Source: Cryobacterium aureum (GTDB lineage Bacteria; Actinomycetota; Actinomycetes; Actinomycetales; Microbacteriaceae). Taken from it: a stretch of DNA of 64,000 nt. The notes under the pieces were generated by a model. The model saw nothing but the letters and a program-made list of their open reading frames with translations. It did not search any database and was not told the DNA's origin. Positions 53,453 to 61,455 of the stretch are shown piece after piece. The translations under genes and the position numbers were made by a program. Every line of letters begins with the position of its first letter. Position 1 is the stretch's first letter. The stretch spans positions 186,001-250,000 of the forward strand of contig NZ_PPTG01000009.1 in assembly GCF_002954245.1 (NCBI RefSeq), given 5' to 3'.

Positions 53453-54688
53453 ATGATGACCACAACGACCACTGAAGCCGTGCTCAGCGACACCGAGGCC
53501 CGTGTACTCGGTCTCGTCACCGAGCGAAGCATCGTTGAGCTCGCCTCCGCGCTCATCGCTGCCGCCGGGGAGAACCCAGGCGGAACCGAGAACGAAACCG
53601 TGGGCGTGCTGCGCGCCGCCTGCGAGGCGCACGGTCTCAGCACGACCGTGACCGAGGTCGCCCCAGGGCGCCCCAACCTCGTGGCCACCCTGGCGGGAGG
53701 GACAGCGGCCGGCCTCATATTTCTCGGTCACTCCGACGTCGTGCCTGCCGGCGAGGGCTGGAGCCGCGACCCCTTCGTGCCGGTGCAACTCGGCGACCGA
53801 CTGATCGGGCGTGGAGCCACCGACATGAAGGGCGGCCTGGCCGCCATCGTGCTGGCCCTGGCCGCCATCAAACGAGCCGACGTGACCCTGGCCGGCCCGG
53901 TCGCCCTGTTCTGCACGGTCGATGAGGAGGACCTGGGGCTCGGAATCCGCTCCCTGAGCGCGGCCGCCTCAGCCGCCGGCGGTATCGGTGACTACGCCGC
54001 CTGCGTGGTCGCCGAACCGACCGACCTGCACACCGTCATCGCCTGCCGCGGCGACGCCTACATCGAACTGACCGTGCAGGGTAAGTCCGCGCACTCCGGA
54101 CGCCCGGCCGACGGGCGCAATGCCATCAGCGCCGCATCGAAAATCATTGCGATCATTCTGGCCGACCACGCACGGCTTCAGGCGAACCAGGATGATCTGC
54201 TCGGTGCGGGCAGCTGGAATGTCGGCCGCATTGACGGTGGCGACGGTACCTCGATGGTCGCCGCCAACTGTCGGGTCTGGCTCGATCGGCGTCTGATGCC
54301 GGGCGAAAACCCGCAGGAGATCGTGGCGGCTCTCGCCGCCCAGGTCACTGCGGCGGGTATCGACTGTGACGGCATCACCGTGACCTTCGAGGTGGCCATG
54401 GAGATGCCCGGCTTTCGCACCAACGCCCAGAGCCCGATCGTGACCCGGGCCGTCGCTGCTGCGGCGGACGCGGGCAGCGGTGTAAGCCCGATCGGCGGCT
54501 GGAGCGCCGCCTGCGACGGCGGGTTCATCGACCGTGAGTTCGGCATTCCGACGATCGTATTCGGGCCCGGCGACCTCAACCACCAGGCTCACCAGATCGA
54601 CGAATCGGTGAGCGTGACCGAACTGGTCTGTGCCTCCCGCGCCTACGCTCTGCTGTGCCTGCGGCTGGTCGGCGAGGCCGCGCAGTAG
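53453..54688 (+). CDS. M20-family deacylase (ArgE/DapE type)
   Basis: 411 aa. Dinuclear-metal site residues: GHSDVVPAGEGWSRDPF (His, Asp), GRGATDMKGG (Asp), TVDEEDLGLG (Glu pair) and the late His in GDLNHQAHQIDES. The inserted dimerisation domain has GKSAHSGRPADGRNAI. Family members remove N-acyl groups from amino acids. In the canonical ectoine pathway deacetylation is done by DoeB of the AspA/AstE family; none is visible here, so this enzyme may replace it. Co-directional with the two preceding genes at short spacing. Confidence 0.88.
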   Translation: MMTTTTTEAVLSDTEARVLGLVTERSIVELASALIAAAGENPGGTENETVGVLRAACEAHGLSTTVTEVAPGRPNLVATLAGGTAAGLIFLGHSDVVPAGEGWSRDPFVPVQLGDRLIGRGATDMKGGLAAIVLALAAIKRADVTLAGPVALFCTVDEEDLGLGIRSLSAAASAAGGIGDYAACVVAEPTDLHTVIACRGDAYIELTVQGKSAHSGRPADGRNAISAASKIIAIILADHARLQANQDDLLGAGSWNVGRIDGGDGTSMVAANCRVWLDRRLMPGENPQEIVAALAAQVTAAGIDCDGITVTFEVAMEMPGFRTNAQSPIVTRAVAAAADAGSGVSPIGGWSAACDGGFIDREFGIPTIVFGPGDLNHQAHQIDESVSVTELVCASRAYALLCLRLVGEAAQ

Positions 54689-54728
54689 CAGCGAGTTCGC
54701 CGATTCGGCGCCAGTTTCGGCCTCAGTG

Positions 54729-55409
54729 TCAGCCGACCGAAACGGATGCCGGTGTGCTGGTCAGTCGCGCCAGCGCGTCGTCTTCGTGGTCACTCAGCCG
54801 GCTTTCGGCCAACGGACCGTCCCCGCCCAGCACGGCCTCGGCGATGCCGCGATGCTCAGCGATCCACTCCTCGGTGACCCGATACGAGTCCTGCAGCACG
54901 GTTAGGCACATGCGCGTCTCGGTCATGAGTGTGCTGTGGATTCGCGCGAGGCTGCGGCTGCCGCTCAACGCGACGAGGTGTTCGTGAAAGGCCATGTCGG
55001 CGTCGCTCATGGCGGCGCGGTCGCCGGTTCCGGCCGCCTTCTCCATCTCGGATACCTTGGCCAGGAGATCTTGACCAGCGGCGACGTGATCAGCGCGCAC
55101 GAGCAGCTTGCAGGCTGCCGATTCGATGGCCGTGCGCAGCACGTACATGTCGCGAATCTCAGCATCCGTCATTTCGATGACGAACAAGCCCCGGTTGCGA
55201 ATACTGACCAGCAAGCCCTCCTGGGTCAACCGCTGCATGGCTTCACGCAGCGGACCCCGGCTGACGCCGAGTTCGCGGGCGAGTTCGGCTTCGCCCAGTT
55301 GAGACCCGGGGGCGACCTCGCCGTGGGCGATCGCGTACCGAAGCTTGCGGGCAATGATCGACGGGGTGGATTCCTGAATGACGGGTTCCAATGAATATCG
55401 TTGGGGCAT
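54729..55409 (-). CDS. GntR-family regulator with FCD domain (island regulator)
   Basis: 226 aa from the ATG at 55409; a GTG at 55418 is an alternative. The N-terminal winged helix is GSQLGEAELARELGVSRGPLREAMQRLTQEGLL. The C-terminal FCD ligand domain has DMYVLRTAIESAACKLL, DMAFHEHLVALSGS and EHRGIAEAVL. FCD regulators usually repress and release DNA on binding an organic acid. Operator site G lies about 90 bp upstream of its own gene, so autoregulation is likely. As the only regulator inside the island, it is the best candidate to bind all seven sites. Confidence 0.9.
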   Translation of the reverse strand: MPQRYSLEPVIQESTPSIIARKLRYAIAHGEVAPGSQLGEAELARELGVSRGPLREAMQRLTQEGLLVSIRNRGLFVIEMTDAEIRDMYVLRTAIESAACKLLVRADHVAAGQDLLAKVSEMEKAAGTGDRAAMSDADMAFHEHLVALSGSRSLARIHSTLMTETRMCLTVLQDSYRVTEEWIAEHRGIAEAVLGGDGPLAESRLSDHEDDALARLTSTPASVSVG

Positions 55410-55496
55410 GCCCTTCACGGTTCTTTCTTGAGTGAGTGCCTGACGTGCACGGAGTAAGAGTTTTGTTGACGACGCGCCGCAGTTCAACCGCCTGTC

Positions 55497-55510
55497 AATT
55501 GTTTACAATT
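55497..55510. promoter_or_regulatory. GntR operator site G (gntR autoregulation)
   Basis: AATTGTTTACAATT is a perfect 14-bp palindrome with an exact ATTGTNNACAAT core, upstream of the GntR gene. The next plus-strand gene is 170 bp away, so autoregulation is the simplest reading. Confidence 0.75.
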
Positions 55511-55678
55511 CTAGCGCAGGACCGAGAAAATGTCGTCCGATTCGAGCAATCCCGTTTGGGGGCTTGACGAACTGTTCTGCATCGGCCCCCTCGCCGGGCA
55601 AGAGTCCGCTGGTAGTCAGCCGTGACGGCGCGTAGGTATCCTCGGGCGCAATCCGGGCGGGGAGGCTACGCTGGCGGC

Positions 55679-57160
55679 ATGATCGATGGAGACCGCGCCC
55701 AGAATGCACACAGCTCCAGCAATCCCGACCTCGCCCCGACCCATCGGGGCACCCCGCTGCCCGACTATGTGAACGCCTGGGTCGCGGGGCAGCGCTGGTT
55801 CGGCAACAAGGGGCACGTACCGGCCCTGCGCAGCATCGGCCATTTCTCGCTGGATTCCCTCGACCCTTGCGTGACCATCCGCGTCGACCTCATGTTGGAT
55901 ACCGCGAGCCTGGGCTTCACCCTGTACCAGGTACCAACCACTGAGCGAGTCTCTGAACTCTCCGATGCGGCCAATGCCTTGATCACCGTGCGAAAACCCG
56001 GATCTGGCCACGAGCGTTTCATCTACGACGCGACCTACGATCCGGCCTTCGCTGCCGCCGTACTCACGTTCATGGAGTTGCAGGGTGACTCGGTCTCAAG
56101 CCTGCCAGCAACCGGTCGTTCCACCGCCAGCGCGCGCGGCGACGACCTGCGACCGCATTCAGCGGCCCCATCGCAGACCGTAGTGGCATCCAGCCGCGTA
56201 CTCAGCGGTGAGCAATCCAATACCTCGATCATCGTAGAGCGCACTGACGCTGCGGGAGCCGCGACGACGCCAATCATCTGCAAGGTGTTTCGCATCATTC
56301 ACGCCGGTGAGAATCCGGATGTGACGGTGCAGGCCGCCCTGGCCAGCGCCGGATCAGCGCGGGTCCCGCTACCGTTCGGCGCCATCCTCGGCCAGTGGGA
56401 TGACCCCGCCGAACCAGGCGGCCGTGCCGTCGGACATCTCGCCTTCGCCCAGGAGTTCTTGCCCGATGCCCCGGATGCCTGGCGCACGGCCCTGGTCGCC
56501 GCTTCCGCCGGCAGCGACTTCACGGGCCCCGCGTTTCGACTGGGGCAGGCCACCGCCGATGTGCACTCCGACCTCGCCCGCACCCTTCCGACCCTGGATG
56601 CCACCCCAACGGTAATCGCAGACGAAATGACGAAGATGCGCGTGCGCTGCAGGCAGGCTCTGGCCGAAGTGCCGGTTCTGGCCACCTACCGGGATGCCAT
56701 CGAGGCGGTGTTCGCCCGGGCCGAGGCGGCAGCATGGCCACGGCTGCAGCGCATTCACGGTGATTTCCATCTCGGCCAGGTGCTCGATGTCGACGGCCGT
56801 GGCTGGGTGCTCCTGGACTTTGAGGGGGAACCGCTGCGCACCCTGCGCGAGCGCGCCCAACCCGACATTCCGCTGCGCGACGTTGCGGGCATGCTGCGTT
56901 CTTTCTCCTACGTGGCGGGGGCAATGGCCGAAACAACGGATGCCCTGCCCACGATTTTCGAGTGGGCCAGGGCCTGCCGTAACGCCTTCCTCGACGGCTA
57001 CGCTGAACGCTCCGGCATCAAGCTGGCCGAGCAGAGCGCGCTTCTCGATGCGTTCGAACTCGACAAAGCACTCTACGAAGCGGTCTACGAGATTCGCAAC
57101 CGCCCCACCTGGCTGCCCATCCCCCTCGCCGCGATCGAACGGCTGGTCGCACGCTCGTGA
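55679..57160 (+). CDS. maltokinase (Pep2/Mak-type phosphotransferase)
   Basis: 493 aa from the ATG at 55679; a GTG at 55622 is possible. N-terminal cap LPDYVNAWVAGQRWFGNKG, then the kinase core with RVLSGEQSNTSIIVE, catalytic IHGDFHLGQVLDVDG and metal-binding LLDFEGEPLRTL, ending ALYEAVYEIRNRPTWLPIP, all characteristic of maltokinase. It makes maltose 1-phosphate for alpha-glucan synthesis in the TreS-Pep2-GlgE route. Usually treS and glgB lie adjacent; neither is in this window. An Ala/Ser-rich loop (about residues 142-165) is longer than I would expect. Confidence 0.88.
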   Translation: MIDGDRAQNAHSSSNPDLAPTHRGTPLPDYVNAWVAGQRWFGNKGHVPALRSIGHFSLDSLDPCVTIRVDLMLDTASLGFTLYQVPTTERVSELSDAANALITVRKPGSGHERFIYDATYDPAFAAAVLTFMELQGDSVSSLPATGRSTASARGDDLRPHSAAPSQTVVASSRVLSGEQSNTSIIVERTDAAGAATTPIICKVFRIIHAGENPDVTVQAALASAGSARVPLPFGAILGQWDDPAEPGGRAVGHLAFAQEFLPDAPDAWRTALVAASAGSDFTGPAFRLGQATADVHSDLARTLPTLDATPTVIADEMTKMRVRCRQALAEVPVLATYRDAIEAVFARAEAAAWPRLQRIHGDFHLGQVLDVDGRGWVLLDFEGEPLRTLRERAQPDIPLRDVAGMLRSFSYVAGAMAETTDALPTIFEWARACRNAFLDGYAERSGIKLAEQSALLDAFELDKALYEAVYEIRNRPTWLPIPLAAIERLVARS

Positions 57161-57200
57161 TGGCCAAACGCCCACGAGCGGCAACGCCATCCACGCGGTC

Positions 57201-57290
57201 TTATTTGGCGGTGATGGCGAGAAAGGTGATGGGCAGTTCGAGCAGCTGCAGGGCGCCGTGCGTGCCCGCGCCCTCGAGCAGCAGCGAGTC
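57201..57290 (-). pseudogene. C-terminal remnant of a cupin/HutD-like protein
   Basis: In one minus-strand frame the codons read APGDSLLLEGAGTHGALQLL and continue to PITFLAITAK followed by TAA at 57201-57203. This has the look of the last strands of a cupin or HutD-like barrel. A TGA lies directly upstream in frame, so no gene is intact. It sits just downstream of the second GntR gene and may be what is left of a partner gene. Confidence 0.4.
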
Positions 57291-57379
57291 GCCGGGCGCT
57301 CACCGCGCCCGTTACCGGTGGGCGCCCCAGCTATATCTGGCGCGCTCACCGACAGTTGGCGCGGCAATGTACCAATGCG

Positions 57380-58135
57380 TCAGGAACGCGGGTCGCCGGC
57401 GGCCAGTCCCACGAACATGGAGTCGTGCAGCGCCCACACGTGCTGCCGAATGACCGCCACCGCGGCCACCGGGTCATGCTCGCGCAGGGCCACTACCAGG
57501 CGAGCATGCTCACCGTTGACACCGTGCAGGTAGTCCACCGGGTAGGGCAGAAAGTACCGATAGAGCGCGTGTAACGTGATGCCGTATTGCGGCAGCGCCC
57601 ACTCCAGCCCGCTGGCCGCGGCCACCCCGAGATGAAACCGCTCATCGGCCACGTGATAGTCGCTCCAGCTTTGCGCAGCCGCCGCCTCGGCCACATAGGC
57701 CTCGAGCTGGTCGAGCTGCCCAGCCGAAATGTTCAGCGCCGTATGGTGCACGAGCGCGCACTCAAGCAGCACCCGCTCGTCGATGAGCCGGTGCACGTCA
57801 GCGGCGTCAGCCAGATAGGCGGTAATCGAAACGATCGAAGCGGATGCCCGCGGGTCGGCCACGAAGGTCCCCCCGTTGCGTCCGCGTTTGCGGGCGAGCA
57901 CACCCTCATCGGCGAGGCTCTTCAACGCCCGGCGAGCGGTGATCTCACTCACCCCGAGCGCGGCAGCCACGTCGGGGTCGGACGGAAGCTGCTCCCCTGC
58001 GATCATGAGGCCGAGTTCGATGGCGAGGGCGATGCGGGCGCGCACCGTGTCGGTGGCGCTGAGCCGCGTGATGCCAGATACCGCCGGGTTCGCGAGCGCA
58101 ATTACCGTCCTCTTGGTGTTTCCTGTCTCAACCAT
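57380..58135 (-). CDS. GntR-family regulator with FCD domain (nitrilase operon regulator)
   Basis: 251 aa from the ATG at 58135. The winged helix is GEQLPSDPDVAAALGVSEITARRALKSLADEGVLARKRG. The FCD-type C-terminal domain has VHRLIDERVLLECALVHHTAL and DERFHLGVAAASGLEWALPQYG. The FHLG segment replaces the usual FHxAL. It diverges from the nitrilase-permease-nitrilase operon with 116 bp between starts and probably controls it. A palindrome at 58191-58203 is a candidate site. It is distinct from the regulator at 54.7 kb. Confidence 0.88.
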   Translation of the reverse strand: MVETGNTKRTVIALANPAVSGITRLSATDTVRARIALAIELGLMIAGEQLPSDPDVAAALGVSEITARRALKSLADEGVLARKRGRNGGTFVADPRASASIVSITAYLADAADVHRLIDERVLLECALVHHTALNISAGQLDQLEAYVAEAAAAQSWSDYHVADERFHLGVAAASGLEWALPQYGITLHALYRYFLPYPVDYLHGVNGEHARLVVALREHDPVAAVAVIRQHVWALHDSMFVGLAAGDPRS

Positions 58136-58190
58136 CACGCACCCACAGTAACTGTCCATTCCGTAGTTCGAAATTGGACTAGACAAAAGC

Positions 58191-58203
58191 GATCATTATG
58201 ATC
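58191..58203. promoter_or_regulatory. 13-bp palindrome in the gntR2/nitrilase divergent promoter
   Basis: GATCATTATGATC is a perfect palindrome around a central T, 48 bp before the nitrilase ATG and 55 bp before the divergent GntR ATG. The sequence differs from the ATTGTNNACAAT sites, consistent with a different regulator. Confidence 0.5.
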
Positions 58204-58251
58204 TAATTTATTTCTTGCAGACCCGGTTGTCCAGATCGAAGGAGTCAAACG

Positions 58252-59154
58252 ATGCCACGCACAGTGCGCATAGCCGCCGTCCAGGCCCCGCCCCGCCCAG
58301 TCGGCGCGCCGCTCGGCGACTTCGCCGCCGAGGTTCGGGGCGTTCTCGATAATGACCCGCGCGTTCAATTCGTGGTGTTTCCCGAACTGCACCTGTTCGG
58401 TACTGAATCGGCCGCCGGGGGCCTGGAGCAGCGGAACGACCTGCTGCGGGCATCCGCTGTGGCGCTGGATGGGGAACTGATTGCAGGACTCGGCGCGATT
58501 GCCCGCTCGGCCGGCGTCTGGCTCGTGCCCGGCAGCATCTGTGAACGTGGGCCCGGCGGCGAACTGTTCAATACGGCCGTGGTGTTCTCCCCGACGGGCG
58601 AACTCGTGGCGAGCTATCGCAAGATCTTTCCGTGGCGCCCGTATGAGCCCTACGAACCCGGCGATCGTTTCGTGGTGTTCGACGCCCCCGGCATCGGCCG
58701 GTTTGGGCTCTCCATCTGTTACGACGCCTGGTTTCCTGAAGTGACCCGCCACCTGGCTTGGATGGGCGCCGAGGTCGTGCTCAATGTAGTGAAGACCACC
58801 ACGCCAGACCGCGCCCAGGAAGTGGTGCTCGCGCGGGCCAATTCCATCGTCAACCAGACCTTCACCGTGAGCGTGAACTGCGCCGGGCCTCTCGGACAGG
58901 GCCGCAGCCTCATCGTCGACCCGGAGGGTGCCACCCTCGGCGAATCCACCGGCCACGACGCCGTCGTTCTCGTGCACACGCTCGATCTCGATCAGGTGAC
59001 CCGGGTACGCGAGCACGGCACCGCCGGCACCAATCGCATGTGGGAGCAGTTTCTGCCCACCGACGCGCCCGTCGAACTGCCGCTTTATGCCGGACGCATC
59101 GACCCGCACCGCTGGAACCCCCAACCCGCCACTCCCCTGGAAACGGACTCCTGA
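58252..59154 (+). CDS. nitrilase-superfamily carbon-nitrogen hydrolase 1
   Basis: 300 aa. Catalytic triad regions: Glu in VVFPELHLFG, Lys in SYRKIFPWRPYEPYEPG and Cys in LSICYDAWFPEVTRHL. Hydrolyses an amide, carbamoyl or nitrile group. It is the first gene of an operon with an APC permease (ATG 2 bp after this stop) and a second nitrilase-family protein. The combination suggests import and hydrolysis of an amide-containing or N-carbamoyl amino compound. Substrate unknown. Confidence 0.9.
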   Translation: MPRTVRIAAVQAPPRPVGAPLGDFAAEVRGVLDNDPRVQFVVFPELHLFGTESAAGGLEQRNDLLRASAVALDGELIAGLGAIARSAGVWLVPGSICERGPGGELFNTAVVFSPTGELVASYRKIFPWRPYEPYEPGDRFVVFDAPGIGRFGLSICYDAWFPEVTRHLAWMGAEVVLNVVKTTTPDRAQEVVLARANSIVNQTFTVSVNCAGPLGQGRSLIVDPEGATLGESTGHDAVVLVHTLDLDQVTRVREHGTAGTNRMWEQFLPTDAPVELPLYAGRIDPHRWNPQPATPLETDS

Positions 59155-59155
59155 C

Positions 59156-60520
59156 ATGACCGGAACGCCCACCCTCGCGCGCACCCTCGGCCTGCGCTCC
59201 CTCGTACTGTTCGGGCTGGCCTACATGACGCCGCTGATCGTGCTCGGCATCTTCGGCGTCGTCGCCGAGACGACCGGCGGCGCGAGCGGCTCCGCCTACC
59301 TCGTCGCTCTCGTGGCGATGCTGTTCACCGCGTCGAGCTACGGCCGCATGGCCGCCGCCTTCCCGGTGGCTGGCTCCGCGTACACGTACGTGCGCCGCAC
59401 GGTCGACCCGCGCGTCGGCTTTCTGGTGGGTTGGGCGGTGCTGCTCGACTACCTCTTTCTGCCCATGGTGATCTGGCTCATCGGCGCCGCCTACCTGGAA
59501 GCTCAGTTTCCCGGGGTTCCGGCCTGGGTCTGGATCATCGGATTCGTCGTGATCACGACCCTGCTGAATATTCTCGGCATCAAGGTCGCCGACAAGGCGA
59601 ATTTTCTGCTCATGGCCTTTCAGGTGCTCGTGATCGGAGCCTTCGTGGCGCTGTCGATCGCCTCGATCGTGGCCAGCCAGGGCGCTGGCGGCCTCGTCGA
59701 TGCCTCGCCGTTCGCCAACCCCACGTCCACCTTTGCGGGCATCACGGCCGGGGCGGCCATCGCCGCATATTCTTTCCTCGGCTTTGACGCCGTCACCACC
59801 TTCACCGAGGAGACCATCAACCCGCGCAAAACCGTGCCACGGGCCATCCTGCTGGTCGCCCTCATCGGCGGTGCCATCTTCATCCTCGTCTCGTACACCA
59901 CCCAACTCGTGCGCCCCGGCGGAGTCTTCACTGACTCGTCCTCGGCCGCGTTCGACATTGCCATGCACATCGGTGGCAACGTGTTCGGCGCCATCTTTTT
60001 GGCCGGGCTCGTGATGGCCCAATTTGCCTCCGGCCTGGCAGCGCAGGCTGCCGCCTCCCGGCTCCTGTTCGCCATGGGCCGCGACGGAGTGCTCCCGCGC
60101 CGCATCTTCGGCGAGGTCAGCAAACGCTTTCGCTCGCCGGTGTTCAACCTCGTCATCATCGGTGTGGTCGGTTTCATCGCCATCTTTCTCGACGTGGCCA
60201 CGTCGACCTCGTTCATTAACTTCGGTGCGTTCGTCGCCTTCACCATGGTTAATGTCGCCGTCGTCTTCTATTTCGTGCGCCAGCGCCGTGAGGGCAACCA
60301 CCTCAATCCCCTGTTCTACTTCGTTATTCCGCTGATCGGCGGTCTCATCACGCTCTACCTGCTCACCCGGCTCGACTCGAACGCCATCGTGCTCGGCCTG
60401 ACCTGGCTGGCAGTCGGGGTGGTAGTGCTCGGCATGCTGACCCGCGGATTCCGCCGCCAGCCTCCCGAAATCGACTACGACGAAGCGGATGACGCTGCTC
60501 TCGTCAGCGAGACCCGCTGA
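59156..60520 (+). CDS. APC-superfamily amino acid permease
   Basis: 454 aa with about 12 hydrophobic segments. Typical APC features: GLAYMTPLIVLGIFGVVAETTGG in helix 1, AAAFPVAGSAYTYVRR and SFLGFDAVTTFTEETINPRKTVPRA. It imports an amino acid or amine with protons at the cytoplasmic membrane. It is located between two nitrilase-family genes, one codon after the first. The imported compound is probably the substrate or product of those hydrolases. Confidence 0.92.
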   Translation: MTGTPTLARTLGLRSLVLFGLAYMTPLIVLGIFGVVAETTGGASGSAYLVALVAMLFTASSYGRMAAAFPVAGSAYTYVRRTVDPRVGFLVGWAVLLDYLFLPMVIWLIGAAYLEAQFPGVPAWVWIIGFVVITTLLNILGIKVADKANFLLMAFQVLVIGAFVALSIASIVASQGAGGLVDASPFANPTSTFAGITAGAAIAAYSFLGFDAVTTFTEETINPRKTVPRAILLVALIGGAIFILVSYTTQLVRPGGVFTDSSSAAFDIAMHIGGNVFGAIFLAGLVMAQFASGLAAQAAASRLLFAMGRDGVLPRRIFGEVSKRFRSPVFNLVIIGVVGFIAIFLDVATSTSFINFGAFVAFTMVNVAVVFYFVRQRREGNHLNPLFYFVIPLIGGLITLYLLTRLDSNAIVLGLTWLAVGVVVLGMLTRGFRRQPPEIDYDEADDAALVSETR

Positions 60521-60545
60521 CGGCGTTTAGGCTGACCAGACAGGC

Positions 60546-61388
60546 ATGACCGAACGCGAGAAGGCGAGGCTTGACGTGAGAGTGTGCCTCGCCCAGATTG
60601 CCTCCGGCACTGATATAGACCACAACCTGGAGCTGATTCAGCGGGCGGCGCAGCACGCATCCGCTGAGGGCGCAGACCTGGTCGTGTTTCCCGAGTACGC
60701 CATGTACGAGAAGAAGATGGTCGACGCAAGTTTCGCGGCCGTGGCGCAACCGGTGACGGGGCCGTTCGTGGCCGCCCTCGCGGCGACGGCGGCTGCGCTT
60801 TGCATCACCGTCGTTGCGGGAATCGTCGAGACCAACGAGGATGATCCCCGGCCGTACAACACCATCGTGGTGCTCACGCCAGACGGCGTACTGCAAGCCC
60901 GGTACCGCAAGATGCACCTGTTCGATTCCTACGGCTTTCGAGAGTCCGAGTGGATCGCCCCGGCGACCGACCTCTCGCCCGTGGTCTGTGACGTTGCCGG
61001 GCGGTCGGGCCAGCTGCTGCGCATCGGCCTGATGACCTGCTACGACCTGCGTTTTCCCGAGCTCGGCCGCGAGCTGGCCGATGCCGGCGCCGACCTGGTG
61101 CTGGTCTGCTCCTCCTGGGTTCCTGGCGCCGATAAGGCCGAACAGTGGCGCATTCTGGCCCAGGCGCGGGCCATCGAGAACTCATATTTCGTCGGCGCGG
61201 TCTCGCAGTGCCCGCCGATCTCGATCGGGCGCAGCCTGTTGGCCGATCCGGCCGGCCGAGTGCTCGCCGAGCTGGGCCTCTCGCCCGATCTCGTCACCGT
61301 CGACCTGAGCGCCGACCAGGTTCGGCAGGCCCGCCGGCGCAATCCCGCCCTCGAGCACCGTCGCCACACGGTCCAACGCCGCCCGTAG
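60546..61388 (+). CDS. nitrilase-superfamily carbon-nitrogen hydrolase 2
   Basis: 280 aa. Glu in VVFPEYAMYEKK, Lys in YRKMHLFDSYGFRES and Cys in GLMTCYDLRFPELGREL. This resembles the Nit1/Nit2 omega-amidase-like branch more than the first nitrilase of the operon. It probably deamidates an omega-amide. It starts 25 bp after the permease and is likely the last gene of the operon. Confidence 0.9.
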   Translation: MTEREKARLDVRVCLAQIASGTDIDHNLELIQRAAQHASAEGADLVVFPEYAMYEKKMVDASFAAVAQPVTGPFVAALAATAAALCITVVAGIVETNEDDPRPYNTIVVLTPDGVLQARYRKMHLFDSYGFRESEWIAPATDLSPVVCDVAGRSGQLLRIGLMTCYDLRFPELGRELADAGADLVLVCSSWVPGADKAEQWRILAQARAIENSYFVGAVSQCPPISIGRSLLADPAGRVLAELGLSPDLVTVDLSADQVRQARRRNPALEHRRHTVQRRP

Positions 61389-61455
61389 GCCTCCCGCGCG
61401 CGGCAACGGGGCGACGCTGCGGCCGACTGTGTTCGCGAATCGTGAAGCCACCCGA

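Noticed and set aside
56369..57367. Long minus-strand open frame over the maltokinase gene
   Set aside because: It is the antisense shadow of the maltokinase coding sequence with no recognisable domains. Only the short 57201-57290 segment, in another frame, looks like a protein remnant.
58174..58186. HutC-like operator in TTGGACTAGACAA upstream of the nitrilase gene
   Set aside because: The two halves are off-centre, so it is not a proper palindrome. The nearby GATCATTATGATC is a better candidate.
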